DNA from: Roseobacter denitrificans OCh 114
GTDB taxonomy: Bacteria > Pseudomonadota > Alphaproteobacteria > Rhodobacterales > Rhodobacteraceae
Direction: 5' to 3'
Length of the DNA: 64,000 nucleotides
Assembly: GCF_000014045.1 (NCBI RefSeq)
Contig: NC_008209.1
Span: 3,681,001-3,745,000 of the forward strand
Shown: in pieces, positions 27,053 through 35,846 of the stretch
Position numbering within the stretch: position 1 is the first letter of the stretch
Layout of the letters: the number at the start of each line of letters is the position of its first letter
Position numbers and translations under genes: made by a program
Notes under the pieces: model-generated
Told to the model about the DNA's origin: nothing
The model's database searches: none
What the model saw: only the letters and a program-made list of their open reading frames with translations

Positions 27053-27892
27053 ATGACGCTACCGAATTATTTTTATGGCGGCCCACCAAAAGCAGGCTCT
27101 TCCTGGATTTACAGCCTTTTGGCCGCGCACCCGGAGGTTTTCGTCCCCGAGGGGAAATACGTACAGTTTTTCACGGATTTCTATGATCGCGGCATCAATT
27201 GGTATGAAAAGCTCTATGAGACGGCGACGCCTGAGCAGACGGCACGATGTGATCTGACCACGGATTACCTGTTTGTCCCCGAAGCGGCGGAGCGGCTGGC
27301 ACAACACGTCCCGGATGCGCGTATCTTCTTTTCGCTGCGCAACCCGGCGGAGCGGGACTGGTCCGCCTATCAGCACCTTTTGCGCACAGGACAGGCGCGC
27401 GGTTCGCTTGAGCAGGAAGCCGACACAGCACACCGTTTGCTGTCGACCTGCAGCGCCTATTCCGACGCGATCGAACGCGCATGGCGGCTTTTTGGCAAGG
27501 AAAACACGCATATCCTGTGGTTTGACGATATCAAATCGAACCCGCAGGCGGCGGCCGACTCGCTGCATGATTTCATGGGCGTATCGCGCCGGATGATCGA
27601 TGCGGATGACGAGGGGGCCAAGAATGTGGCCCGTGCCGCGCGCAACCCTTATCTCAACGGGATGCTCAAGCAGGGTGCGGTCGCCTTGCGGGCCGCTGGC
27701 CTGAGCAAGGTGCTTGGCAAACTCAAGGACAGCGCGCTGGTCGACAAGGTATTGTTCAGCAAGGACCGGGTGCCAAAGCTGCGCGACACACCTGACGCGC
27801 TGGCCTTTTTGAACGATAGGCATGCCGCCGAAATCGACCGGCTGGAAACCCTACTGGCGCGCGATCTGTCCGCATGGCGAGGGCGTCCGTGA
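27053..27892 (+). CDS. PAPS-dependent sulfotransferase, exopolysaccharide locus
   Basis: This 279-residue protein has the 5'-phosphosulfate-binding loop GGPPKAGSSWIYSLL at residues 9-23 and the 3'-phosphate-binding region FFSLRNPAERDWSAYQHL near residues 93-110, the two hallmarks of sulfotransferases. It is the first plus-strand gene of the locus and overlaps the Wzy-like gene, suggesting sulfation of the polysaccharide or its lipid-linked unit. The acceptor is unknown. Confidence 0.86.
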   Translation: MTLPNYFYGGPPKAGSSWIYSLLAAHPEVFVPEGKYVQFFTDFYDRGINWYEKLYETATPEQTARCDLTTDYLFVPEAAERLAQHVPDARIFFSLRNPAERDWSAYQHLLRTGQARGSLEQEADTAHRLLSTCSAYSDAIERAWRLFGKENTHILWFDDIKSNPQAAADSLHDFMGVSRRMIDADDEGAKNVARAARNPYLNGMLKQGAVALRAAGLSKVLGKLKDSALVDKVLFSKDRVPKLRDTPDALAFLNDRHAAEIDRLETLLARDLSAWRGRP

Positions 27893-29160
27893 CAGCCCGC
27901 CACCGGACGAATAGCGTATCGGACGCTTTGGGCGCGCTGAGCTGGCGCGTCTATGTCTTTGCCATTCTGCTGAGCTTTTTCGTTGTGGTTGAACCTGCAC
28001 CAACCGATCTGGTGTTCATGATCGCGGTGGCGATCTTTTGCTTCTCGCGCCCCGTCACGACCAATTTCCTCAGCGGATCGGCACTGTTGGGCATCTACCT
28101 GTACCTCGCTTTCTCGGTTTTATCGCTCGTTTTTGTAGAATTCGTTTTCATGTTCGCCTTGCGGGCCGTTGCAATCGAATTTTACATGATCGGGCTTTTT
28201 GCGATGACCGCCTACTTCGTGAAAACGCGGGGGGATGCGGCCTTTGCCACTATTCTGGGCGCAATGGCGATTGGCGGTGTGCTTGCCTCCTTTGTGACGC
28301 TTGTGGCCCTGTTCGACCTCATCCCCAACAGCGAAATCCTGTTTCGCGGTGAAGGCGCGCGAAACAGGGTGAAGGCGACGTTCAAGGATCCAAACGTATT
28401 TGGCCCCTTCCTGGTGCCGGGCTTTCTGTTCCTGACCTGGGTGGTGGTGGAATCGCCGCGCTTTCGTCTTTGGGCGCTCGGGGCCATGGGTCTTGTGACC
28501 ATATCCCTGATCGCGACTTTCTCACGCGGTGCATGGGTCCATGCATTCATCTCACTGTCGGTCTTCAGCCTTGCCCTGCTGGTCTATCGCCCCACGGCGC
28601 GGGCCACATTCACGGCCATTGTGTGGTTCGCGATTATCGTCTGCTGCGTCATATTGCTGTTTCTGGATCAGATCACGGCGCGCCTTGCGGATTCCTTTTT
28701 CGCGCAACGCCTGTCCCTGCAAACCTATGACACCTCGCGCTTTGGCTATGTCGCTGATGCCGCCCGCCAAATCTGGGAGCACCCGCTGGGCATCGGACCG
28801 TTTCAGGCGCGCTATGTCTATGGATATCTGCCCCATAATACCTTTGTCGCCTTTGCCATGCACAATGGTCTTTTTGCCTGTCTTGGGCTGATCCTGATCT
28901 ATGGCTCGGCGATGGCCCGCTGCATCGTGAAAGTCGTTGATCAACAGCCCGGCTGGACAAAATATGCACTGGTCTTTTCGGTTTTGCTCGGGCTTCTGGT
29001 GCTGATGCAGGTTGTGGGCTCCATCCATTGGCGGCACATGTATCTGGTCTGTGGGCTGGCCTTCGGGACCTATACGACAAACACCCTGTTGGTTGCCCCG
29101 AACCCGCTGCGCAGGCGCAAACGTGCTGCGCGTCGGCGAAACTGGCAACCTGCTGAATGA
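27874..29160 (+). CDS. O-antigen ligase/Wzy-like polymerase
   Basis: This is a 428-residue integral membrane protein with about ten hydrophobic segments and a large periplasmic loop, and the GIGPFQARYVYGYLPHNTF stretch typical of the Wzy_C/O-antigen-ligase family (His in PHNT). It probably polymerises lipid-linked repeat units in the periplasm. The ATG at 27874 overlaps the sulfotransferase by 19 bp; a GTG at 27889 giving a GTGA overlap is an equally good start. It ends in a basic tail (RRRKRAARRR). Confidence 0.82.
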   Translation: MARASVTARHRTNSVSDALGALSWRVYVFAILLSFFVVVEPAPTDLVFMIAVAIFCFSRPVTTNFLSGSALLGIYLYLAFSVLSLVFVEFVFMFALRAVAIEFYMIGLFAMTAYFVKTRGDAAFATILGAMAIGGVLASFVTLVALFDLIPNSEILFRGEGARNRVKATFKDPNVFGPFLVPGFLFLTWVVVESPRFRLWALGAMGLVTISLIATFSRGAWVHAFISLSVFSLALLVYRPTARATFTAIVWFAIIVCCVILLFLDQITARLADSFFAQRLSLQTYDTSRFGYVADAARQIWEHPLGIGPFQARYVYGYLPHNTFVAFAMHNGLFACLGLILIYGSAMARCIVKVVDQQPGWTKYALVFSVLLGLLVLMQVVGSIHWRHMYLVCGLAFGTYTTNTLLVAPNPLRRRKRAARRRNWQPAE

Positions 29161-29188
29161 CCACGACCAAAATCAGGGCAAGTGAACC

Positions 29189-30496
29189 ATGAAAAAACTC
29201 ATGCTCGGCAGTGTTCTGTCTGCGGGTCTGAAAGTCGCAAGCGCCGGGTTGACGTTCCTGATGTTCATGCTGCTTGCGCGTGTCCTGGGGGCCGAGGAAT
29301 ACGGGCTCTTCGCCTCAATGTTCGCGCTTGGCACGATTGGTGCGATCACGGCACTCTTTGGGCAACACACGCTGAGCATCAAAACGCTGTCCGCACTGGG
29401 CGATGACCCGGAACGCGCAGCGGACAGGCGCTTTGCCATCCGGCGCAGTTTTCTGATCACGCTGGCCGGTGCGGTCCTGGTCATCGGCGCGATCCTCGGC
29501 GCAGGATTGGCCGCGCCGCTGCTGGGCTTTGATGTCAATCCTGTCTACCTGATCGGAGCCTGCGCGCTGGTCATCCCCTTTGCGCTGGCCGAACTTGTGT
29601 CACACCAATACCGCGGCTTCGGGAGTATTCTGTGGGCGCTGGCACCGCGTGACGTCTTGTGGCGTGCAATCGTCCTTCTGGCCTGTCTGGGGGCGGCCAG
29701 TATGCCGTTTGTGTTTCGGGATGCCTTTACGGCGATGATCGGCATTTCCCTTGTTTTGATGGCCCTCGTCGTTGTGCAGTTGATCGCCATGCTGCTGCGC
29801 TATCGCGACCAGTTTGCGGCCCGCCCGGGCGCGCAGGTTTCGGTCACCATGCCGTGGGGCGTGTCGGCCTGGATGTGGGTTGCCTCCCTTGGCACGATGG
29901 GCGCAAGCCTCAACCTGTCTGCTGCTGCGCTGTTCTTGCCGCCGGATCAGATCGGGGCCTATTTCGCAGCACAGAAAACATCGCAGCTTTTGCAATTGCC
30001 CATCATCGCGATCAACATTGCGGCGACCCCTGTTTTCGCCCGCCTTCACAGTCAGAACGACATCAGCGGCCTGTGCGATGTGGGCCGAAAACTGGCAATG
30101 CTGATTGCGGGGCCGCTGGCCATCGGGGCCGCCATTCTGATCTTTTTCGCGCCTGATCTGTTGTCCCTCTTTGATCCGAGCTTCGCAGCCGCCGCGCTCG
30201 CGTTGAGTATTCTGGCGGGCAGTTACCTTTTGATCGGACTTGGCGGGCCAACCCGCCCGCTGATGTTGATGAGCAACGGGGAACGCCCGGTGGTGCGCAT
30301 GACCCTGATATCCGAGGCCGTGGGCCTGATGCTCATTCCTGTGCTGGTGCCCGCCTTCGGGATTGTCGGGGCGGCATTGGCCGCATTTGTGGTGCGCGTG
30401 CTTTTCACCCTGCAAACCGTTGCATGGTGCCGCAGCAAGCTTGGCGTGGATACGTCCATTCTGTCGGTATTGACCCGCGGCAAAAAGGCGGTGTGA
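29189..30496 (+). CDS. Wzx-like polysaccharide flippase
   Basis: This 435-residue polytopic protein of the MATE/oligosaccharide-flippase type has 12 or so hydrophobic segments, beginning GLKVASAGLTFLMFMLLARVLGAEEYG, the classic Wzx opening. It would flip undecaprenyl-linked repeat units to the periplasm for the Wzy-like protein encoded 28 bp upstream. It converges with the following sulfotransferase gene, leaving 3 bp between stops. Confidence 0.87.
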   Translation: MKKLMLGSVLSAGLKVASAGLTFLMFMLLARVLGAEEYGLFASMFALGTIGAITALFGQHTLSIKTLSALGDDPERAADRRFAIRRSFLITLAGAVLVIGAILGAGLAAPLLGFDVNPVYLIGACALVIPFALAELVSHQYRGFGSILWALAPRDVLWRAIVLLACLGAASMPFVFRDAFTAMIGISLVLMALVVVQLIAMLLRYRDQFAARPGAQVSVTMPWGVSAWMWVASLGTMGASLNLSAAALFLPPDQIGAYFAAQKTSQLLQLPIIAINIAATPVFARLHSQNDISGLCDVGRKLAMLIAGPLAIGAAILIFFAPDLLSLFDPSFAAAALALSILAGSYLLIGLGGPTRPLMLMSNGERPVVRMTLISEAVGLMLIPVLVPAFGIVGAALAAFVVRVLFTLQTVAWCRSKLGVDTSILSVLTRGKKAV

Positions 30497-30499
30497 GGC

Positions 30500-31480
30500 T
30501 CATACCGCACCCATGACGTAGCCGTAACGGCGCGCTGCGGGGCCGCAAATCATCCGCGCCAGCCGTCGGTCAGTCCCCGAGATTTCATCGCGCCATGAGG
30601 TGTTTGGATCAAGCGTCACCTCCCCGAGGATAAACCGTGCAGGATTGCCGCTGATGGAGTGCTGGGCGTGCACGAGCGCTGCGCGACTGTTTTCGCCCCC
30701 CCTGCCCCCCGGCACCTGCTCAAACAGTGGCGCAGCGTCGGTCGCCAGCGCCCTTTGCCAGTTCTCGGCAAAATCCTCGAAGCGCACCCTGTAATAGCGG
30801 TCCGGCGCAAGATGCGCGAACCGCTCGCATTCCGCATTCACCACAGCCCACTGCAACAGCGAACGTGTGGATGAATATCGCGGAAACAACTGCCCTTCGG
30901 AGACATCCTCGCGCGGCTTCCTTTTCTTCCAAGAGTGCAAGACAGCACGCGGGTCGCGCACCAGATGCAAGAAAACGACGTCAAAGGACCGCTGCTCATA
31001 AAGCAGGTTCAGCGCGTAAAACGGGCTCTTGGATGCATCAATCAAAACCCGGCTCTGGCTTCTCTCGAACGCCTCTGCATATAGCCCCATCAAAAGGTCA
31101 AGATCGCCTGCAGAGCGGTCAAAGTACGTCTTTCGGGATCGTTCGTTGTGCAGGCCCGGAAACTGCCGACGCCGCGCCCCGCTGCCGATTGAACGCGTCA
31201 AGGCGCGCGCCCGCTCAGAATCCATAGCCTTCAACGGTTGCGCACCAAAGGACAGGTCGGGCCAGAAAGCGCATTCTGAAAACGCGGCCTCGCAGCCGCA
31301 TATTCCATCTTCCATGACACCACGGTCCCACAGATAGCGCATTTCGCCCAAAGATGCGGCGTCAGGCATGGAGCCAAGAATATTTGCCATCACGGAGCTG
31401 CCGCTGCGGCCCCACCCCAGAATGTAAACCAGCAAGGGACGCGCATGTTGCCTGAACCCGATTGACACCGCGCTATGCAT
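30500..31480 (-). CDS. Second sulfotransferase
   Basis: This protein of about 326 residues has the phosphosulfate loop YILGWGRSGSSVMANILG near its N-terminus and a VRDPRAVLHSWKKRK segment that matches the 3'-phosphate site. It is unrelated in detail to the sulfotransferase at 27053, suggesting a different acceptor. The frame is open to 31546, with ATGs at 31501 and 31480; the shortest keeps the domain close to the N-terminus, as in relatives, but the start is uncertain. It is encoded opposite to the flanking polysaccharide genes. Confidence 0.83.
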   Translation of the reverse strand: MHSAVSIGFRQHARPLLVYILGWGRSGSSVMANILGSMPDAASLGEMRYLWDRGVMEDGICGCEAAFSECAFWPDLSFGAQPLKAMDSERARALTRSIGSGARRRQFPGLHNERSRKTYFDRSAGDLDLLMGLYAEAFERSQSRVLIDASKSPFYALNLLYEQRSFDVVFLHLVRDPRAVLHSWKKRKPREDVSEGQLFPRYSSTRSLLQWAVVNAECERFAHLAPDRYYRVRFEDFAENWQRALATDAAPLFEQVPGGRGGENSRAALVHAQHSISGNPARFILGEVTLDPNTSWRDEISGTDRRLARMICGPAARRYGYVMGAV

Positions 31481-31801
31481 GTTCAACCCATTTTCCAGCA
31501 TCTGAACCGGCGAGAAGGCGCGCGAGTGGCGGTCGGGCAAATGCAATGGTCATGAAAAGAGCAACCGGAAAAGTTCTGCGTCCAAGCGTGGTGGAGGGTT
31601 TCCATAGGGTCAACCCCCGGCGACAAAATCATCAAAATCTCGCCAAGTCCATGCCACCAAATCATACTAATTTGAAATCAGAGCGGGTTTGAGTATATTT
31701 CCTACGCCGCACGCTCTGGACAAAACGCGTGAAACAGGGTCAGTGTCTGCGCGTCACATGAAAGGGTAATTCGATGTTCTTTAAGGGGGTCGGTGTTTGG
31801 T

Positions 31802-33031
31802 ATGCGTAAGTCATTGACAGAAATTATTGGTCGTACGGCACGCACTTTTGCAGTTGGGCTGCTGTGCACGCTGGCAACCGCTGCTACGGCAGAGCCCTAC
31901 CGTCTGGCACCGGGTGATCGTGTGCTGGTCCAGATCATCGAATTGAACAACCACTCTTACGTCGGCACGGTGGATACGGCAGGTCAAATCCGCCTGCCTT
32001 ATCTGGGCACGCATCTGGCTGCGAACAAAACGCTCGATGAGTTGTCGCAGGATATTTCGCTGGCTGTCGCAGGCCAGCAAATCCGTTCGGTCCAGAACGG
32101 CATATCCTCGGTCATCGTGCTGGATGAACAGGACATTTTCCTTGATATCGACACCTATCGCCCCGTCACCGTGGTCGGCGCTGTCGCCGCACCGGGCCGC
32201 GTCCCCTTTGAGCCGGGGCTCAATGTGCGGGCCGCCATCGGCTCGGCTGGCGGGAACGCGCTGGCGGGGCAAACGGAACGCGTTGATCAACTGGCCAACT
32301 TTCGCACCCGGCAGGCCGAGTTGCGCGAGACCGAAGCATGGCTTGCGGCGGAGCTTTGGCGCATCGACGTTCTGCTGTCCGGCGCGGACAGCGATACACC
32401 GATTGGTGAAGAGTACCGGATCGTCGAAGATCGCCTCGACAGCCGCGATGTCGAGAATTTCAGACGCATGATCGACGGCGCGCGCGCGCAATTGGACCGG
32501 GAACGCGAAGACAATGCAGCGCGGATCGTTCTGACCAAGAAGCGCACGGAGTTTCTTGAAACCGCGCTGGCGCAGTTTCAAACAGCATCAGAGATCGAGG
32601 AAGAAAGACTGCAGGATGTTCTGCAGCTGTCAAACCGGGGGCTGACCACGGTCAACTCTCTCGACAATGCCCGCGAGGGGGCGCTTAACGCGTCGTCGCG
32701 TTTGCTGACGACGCAAGCCGATCTGGCCGCCGCAGAGAGCGAATTGCAGTCGCTGATGATCGAAAAACAGGGGCTGGACGCAGACTTCGTTCAGGCGTTG
32801 ATGGATGAGAAAGCCAAGTTCGAGCGTGACTATGACGAAGCGCGGGCGCGTCTGACCAGCCTCAACCGTGAACTGGCGCTTGGCACCTTCACCGCCGAAC
32901 AGGACGACTCCACGGAACTGCAATACATCCTGCATCGTCAAGACGGCGCAAGCGAGACGAGCACGGAAGTCACGCCAGACACGCTGTTGCGTCCGGGCGA
33001 CGTTGTGGAAGTGATCTTTACCTACAACTGA
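31802..33031 (+). CDS. Periplasmic polysaccharide export protein, ExoF-like
   Basis: This protein of 409 residues has a signal peptide ending near TAATA/EPY and a polysaccharide-export (Poly_export) domain (YRLAPGDRVLVQI). An SLBB-type segment follows (VTVVGAVAAPGRVPFEPG), then a long coiled coil (about residues 170-360) and a C-terminal second export-like motif (LLRPGDVVEVIF). This layout resembles ExoF of rhizobial succinoglycan systems rather than outer-membrane Wza. An in-frame GTG at 31793 lies only 3 bp behind the GGGGGT site, so the ATG at 31802 is preferred. Confidence 0.85.
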   Translation: MRKSLTEIIGRTARTFAVGLLCTLATAATAEPYRLAPGDRVLVQIIELNNHSYVGTVDTAGQIRLPYLGTHLAANKTLDELSQDISLAVAGQQIRSVQNGISSVIVLDEQDIFLDIDTYRPVTVVGAVAAPGRVPFEPGLNVRAAIGSAGGNALAGQTERVDQLANFRTRQAELRETEAWLAAELWRIDVLLSGADSDTPIGEEYRIVEDRLDSRDVENFRRMIDGARAQLDREREDNAARIVLTKKRTEFLETALAQFQTASEIEEERLQDVLQLSNRGLTTVNSLDNAREGALNASSRLLTTQADLAAAESELQSLMIEKQGLDADFVQALMDEKAKFERDYDEARARLTSLNRELALGTFTAEQDDSTELQYILHRQDGASETSTEVTPDTLLRPGDVVEVIFTYN

Positions 33032-33049
33032 ACCGATTGGACGAGGACG

Positions 33050-34366
33050 TCAGGACGGACAATTGAGCGCTGAGTCAAAGGCGCCATTCTCGCGCACCTC
33101 GGCGCCAATTCTGTTCCAGACATCCCCGCCCGATGACAGGATCAGATTACGCTCGACCCGGACGTCCTGCGCGAAATCACCAATACCGCCCAAGCGCACC
33201 GCGTCCCGCTTGACGTCGCACACACAGTTCTCGGCAATGGTGATGTTGCTGAACTTTCCGATCCCGCTGTCATCCTTGTGGCGGTAAGCCATGATGCCAA
33301 AGCCATTGCTGTCAAAGACAAGGTTGTCGACCACGCGAATGCGATCAAGGTTCGGGTTCTGCGGATCCCGGCCGGATTCGCGCGCCAGAACGATACCGTT
33401 CTGAACGCCGAACACGGCGTTGCGCTGCACATCAATATTCGCGACCGTGCGGCTTCCTGCGTCAATGTAGATGCCGTGCCGCTCGATCCCGTGCATGACA
33501 TTATCTGTGATGGACCCGTTGATCGCCCCCGCCTTGGCATCAATCCCATATTGGCGCGTATCGAATATGTAGTTGTTTCGGATCACAAACCCATCCACGC
33601 CGCCGCCAAGGGAAATAGCTTCGTTGACACCCTTGGGGTAATTCGTGTTGGTCATCCTGTTGCCCTGTACGAGGATGTCGAACAGGCGGTATTCATTCAC
33701 CTTGGTGACATAGCGCATGACGATCCCACCGACATAGATCGCCGCGTTCCCGGTTGTATCAATGTCATTGTTCAGGATGCGAATATCCCGCTCGCCTTCA
33801 TCGGTGCCTTCGACAAAGATGCCGTCACGGGCTGCATTCTGAAGACGAAACCCGGAGACAGTGATGTGGCTGGCCCCGCGGATCTCGATCAAGCCGCGCG
33901 TTTCCCTGCCGGTTCCGTCAATGACTGCGCGCTCGGCGCCAACGGTTTGCCCGGCAATGATGATCGGCGCCGAAGGCGTGCCCGACATGCGCATCACAAC
34001 CGGTTGGTACTCGCCCGGCTGGACGATGATTTTGTCCCCGGGACGCGCATTGTTCAATGCCACCTGCAGGCGCTGCAGCGGACGTGCCTCAGACCCGTTC
34101 CCGCCCCGCGCGGCGCGGCTGGAGACAAAGACCAGCCTGTTGGGGTTTTCCTCAACGACGGGCACATCCTGAAGCGACAAAAGATGCTGCGCCATATCGG
34201 GCGTGCTCAACCCTTTGTTCGCAAGGGTTTGCAGCGCGCCGACACACCAACCGCCGGCCTGGCTGGCCGCATGAACCGGCACTGCAAAACCCGCTGCCAA
34301 CAGCAGCAGCACCAAAAACAGACGGTGAGCGCCCGTCAACAGGGCGTTCATTTTGACACGCATCAT
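33050..34366 (-). CDS. Secreted right-handed beta-helix protein
   Basis: This 438-residue protein has a signal peptide (hydrophobic LFLVLLLLAAGFAVPVHA) and a stack of parallel beta-helix repeats (ITVSGFRLQNAARDGIFVEG, FVIRNNYIFDTRQYGIDAK, DNVMHGIERHGIYID and others, about residues 110-420). Folds of this kind include polysaccharide lyases and C5-epimerases. In this locus it may modify or trim the exopolysaccharide in the periplasm. I cannot assign catalytic residues. Confidence 0.78.
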   Translation of the reverse strand: MMRVKMNALLTGAHRLFLVLLLLAAGFAVPVHAASQAGGWCVGALQTLANKGLSTPDMAQHLLSLQDVPVVEENPNRLVFVSSRAARGGNGSEARPLQRLQVALNNARPGDKIIVQPGEYQPVVMRMSGTPSAPIIIAGQTVGAERAVIDGTGRETRGLIEIRGASHITVSGFRLQNAARDGIFVEGTDEGERDIRILNNDIDTTGNAAIYVGGIVMRYVTKVNEYRLFDILVQGNRMTNTNYPKGVNEAISLGGGVDGFVIRNNYIFDTRQYGIDAKAGAINGSITDNVMHGIERHGIYIDAGSRTVANIDVQRNAVFGVQNGIVLARESGRDPQNPNLDRIRVVDNLVFDSNGFGIMAYRHKDDSGIGKFSNITIAENCVCDVKRDAVRLGGIGDFAQDVRVERNLILSSGGDVWNRIGAEVRENGAFDSALNCPS

Positions 34367-34549
34367 GATTTATTCATTCCATTTTGACCCAGATCAGCAC
34401 AAACGCCGCGCTTTTGTCCATATTGCTGCGAGCATATTGAAATAAATAGGCATCTTGGCTCTGGAAGCTACAGCCTCACGGTCTTATCAATGGAGATGCG
34501 CCTTTTTTTCTGGCAAACGTAGCCGCACCCTAGGAATAGTAGCCACCTC

Positions 34550-35749
34550 ATGGATTCCAGCCTCAATACAGCGGAAATGCGCCTGCATGTGGCCTTTGCC
34601 AAAGTGGGCTTTACGCAAGACGAACAGCGGGCGGCCGAATCGCTGGCGCGGCAGGTCACCGACTGGGACGGTTTCGTGGCAACGGCGATGCGCAATTTCA
34701 GCCTGCCCAACATGCGCATGCACCTCAGTCGCATGACCCCGGATTGCGTGCCGCAAAAGGTGCATGATGAGCTGAACACCGCAGCCAATGCGTCGGCCAT
34801 CAGGAACATGTTGCTGGTATCCGCCCAGCATAAATTCAAGGAAAGGTGCCTTGATCCGCTTGGGGCCGAGGCGTTGTTTTTCAAAGGCATCAGCCTGGTC
34901 AGCCAGTACTACCCGGATCTCGGCCTGCGGCCTTGCCGCGACATTGACGTTCTGGTGCGCCCCGAAACGCTGCGCCCCGTTGTGCTGGCGGCAATCGACG
35001 CAGGCTATAAGTTCGTCGTGCCCGGCCAGGCCGAGCATCCGCTGACAGAACCCTCGGAAATTGACGCCGCACTCCATTATCGCAATGACGCGAGCCTTCT
35101 GACGCCGGAAGGCATGGCGATTGACCTGCAGGTCAAGCTGGACAAATACTCCGGCATCTTCTCGCGCGAGGATGTCTTTGCGCAGGCCATACCCGCCGTG
35201 CTCGGTGGCAAAGAGTTCATGACCATGCCGCCTGCGTTTCTGTTCAACTACCTGTGCCACCACCACGCACGGCATGTCTGGTCCCGGCTGCACTGGCTGA
35301 GCGATCTGGATGCGCTGGTCAATGCGCCCCAATTTGATGTGGATGAGGCCGTCGCGCTGGCCCAAAAGCTCAATCAGAGCGGTACTGTCGAGGCCAGCCT
35401 TGAGATGCAGCGCCTCATGTCGCCCGCGCAATCCTGGGATGACGCCCCGGAAATGTGGCGGGGCTTCAAGTTTCTGGAACTCAGTCTGCGTAACCTCTCC
35501 GGTGACCTCGATCTGGAAAAACGCATCGGGTTCAACATGAAGGGCGCGGAATTCATGTTTGACTGGCAAGCAGATCCCAGCCTCATTCGCAAAGCACGGC
35601 TGCGCCACTCCCTGCGCGTGTGGCAGCCGACGATCCGACAATACACCCGCTTTCCCCTGCCGCGCGGCTTGCGATGGCTTTATGTCTTCCCGAGGTTCAT
35701 GCACCTGTTGGAAAGAACGCGGGATCGGGGCGGCAAGAAAGCAGAATAA
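34550..35749 (+). CDS. Nucleotidyltransferase family protein (NTP_transf_5-like)
   Basis: This 399-residue protein carries the motif FFKGISLVSQYYPDLGLRPCRDIDVLVRPE (about residues 106-135) written here in pieces: FFKGISL, then RPCRDIDVLV, the DxD metal site of the PF14907 uncharacterised nucleotidyltransferases. To my knowledge such genes recur beside kinase-type lasso-peptide operons and in polysaccharide loci. Here the lasso genes begin 2 kb away on the other strand. Whether it acts on the peptide or on a sugar is open. It is followed by a glycosyltransferase on the same strand. Confidence 0.72.
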   Translation: MDSSLNTAEMRLHVAFAKVGFTQDEQRAAESLARQVTDWDGFVATAMRNFSLPNMRMHLSRMTPDCVPQKVHDELNTAANASAIRNMLLVSAQHKFKERCLDPLGAEALFFKGISLVSQYYPDLGLRPCRDIDVLVRPETLRPVVLAAIDAGYKFVVPGQAEHPLTEPSEIDAALHYRNDASLLTPEGMAIDLQVKLDKYSGIFSREDVFAQAIPAVLGGKEFMTMPPAFLFNYLCHHHARHVWSRLHWLSDLDALVNAPQFDVDEAVALAQKLNQSGTVEASLEMQRLMSPAQSWDDAPEMWRGFKFLELSLRNLSGDLDLEKRIGFNMKGAEFMFDWQADPSLIRKARLRHSLRVWQPTIRQYTRFPLPRGLRWLYVFPRFMHLLERTRDRGGKKAE

Positions 35750-35778
35750 ACCCTGAGCCCATCACGAAGGACAGGCGC

Positions 35779-35832
35779 ATGGTTGACCTTCTCCCCTTGG
35801 AACGCTTTGAGAGCCCGGACAAAAACTTTTGA
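35779..35832 (+). CDS. Possible 17-residue small ORF
   Basis: A short frame (ATG at 35779, TGA at 35830) follows an AAGGACA site at suitable distance and fills most of the 97-bp gap between the nucleotidyltransferase and glycosyltransferase genes. The product would be acidic-amphipathic (MVDLLPLERFESPDKNF). No homology can be asserted. It lacks the lasso leader pattern. Confidence 0.25.
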   Translation: MVDLLPLERFESPDKNF

Positions 35833-35846
35833 GGACATCTGATACC

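Noticed and set aside
33050..34366. Phage tail-spike identity for the beta-helix protein
   Set aside because: It has a Sec signal peptide and lies among polysaccharide export genes, with no virion genes adjacent to it.
35779..35832. Second lasso or other RiPP precursor
   Set aside because: The 17-residue frame lacks the Tyr-Pro-Leu-Gly-Thr leader pattern and a Gly/Asp ring pair.
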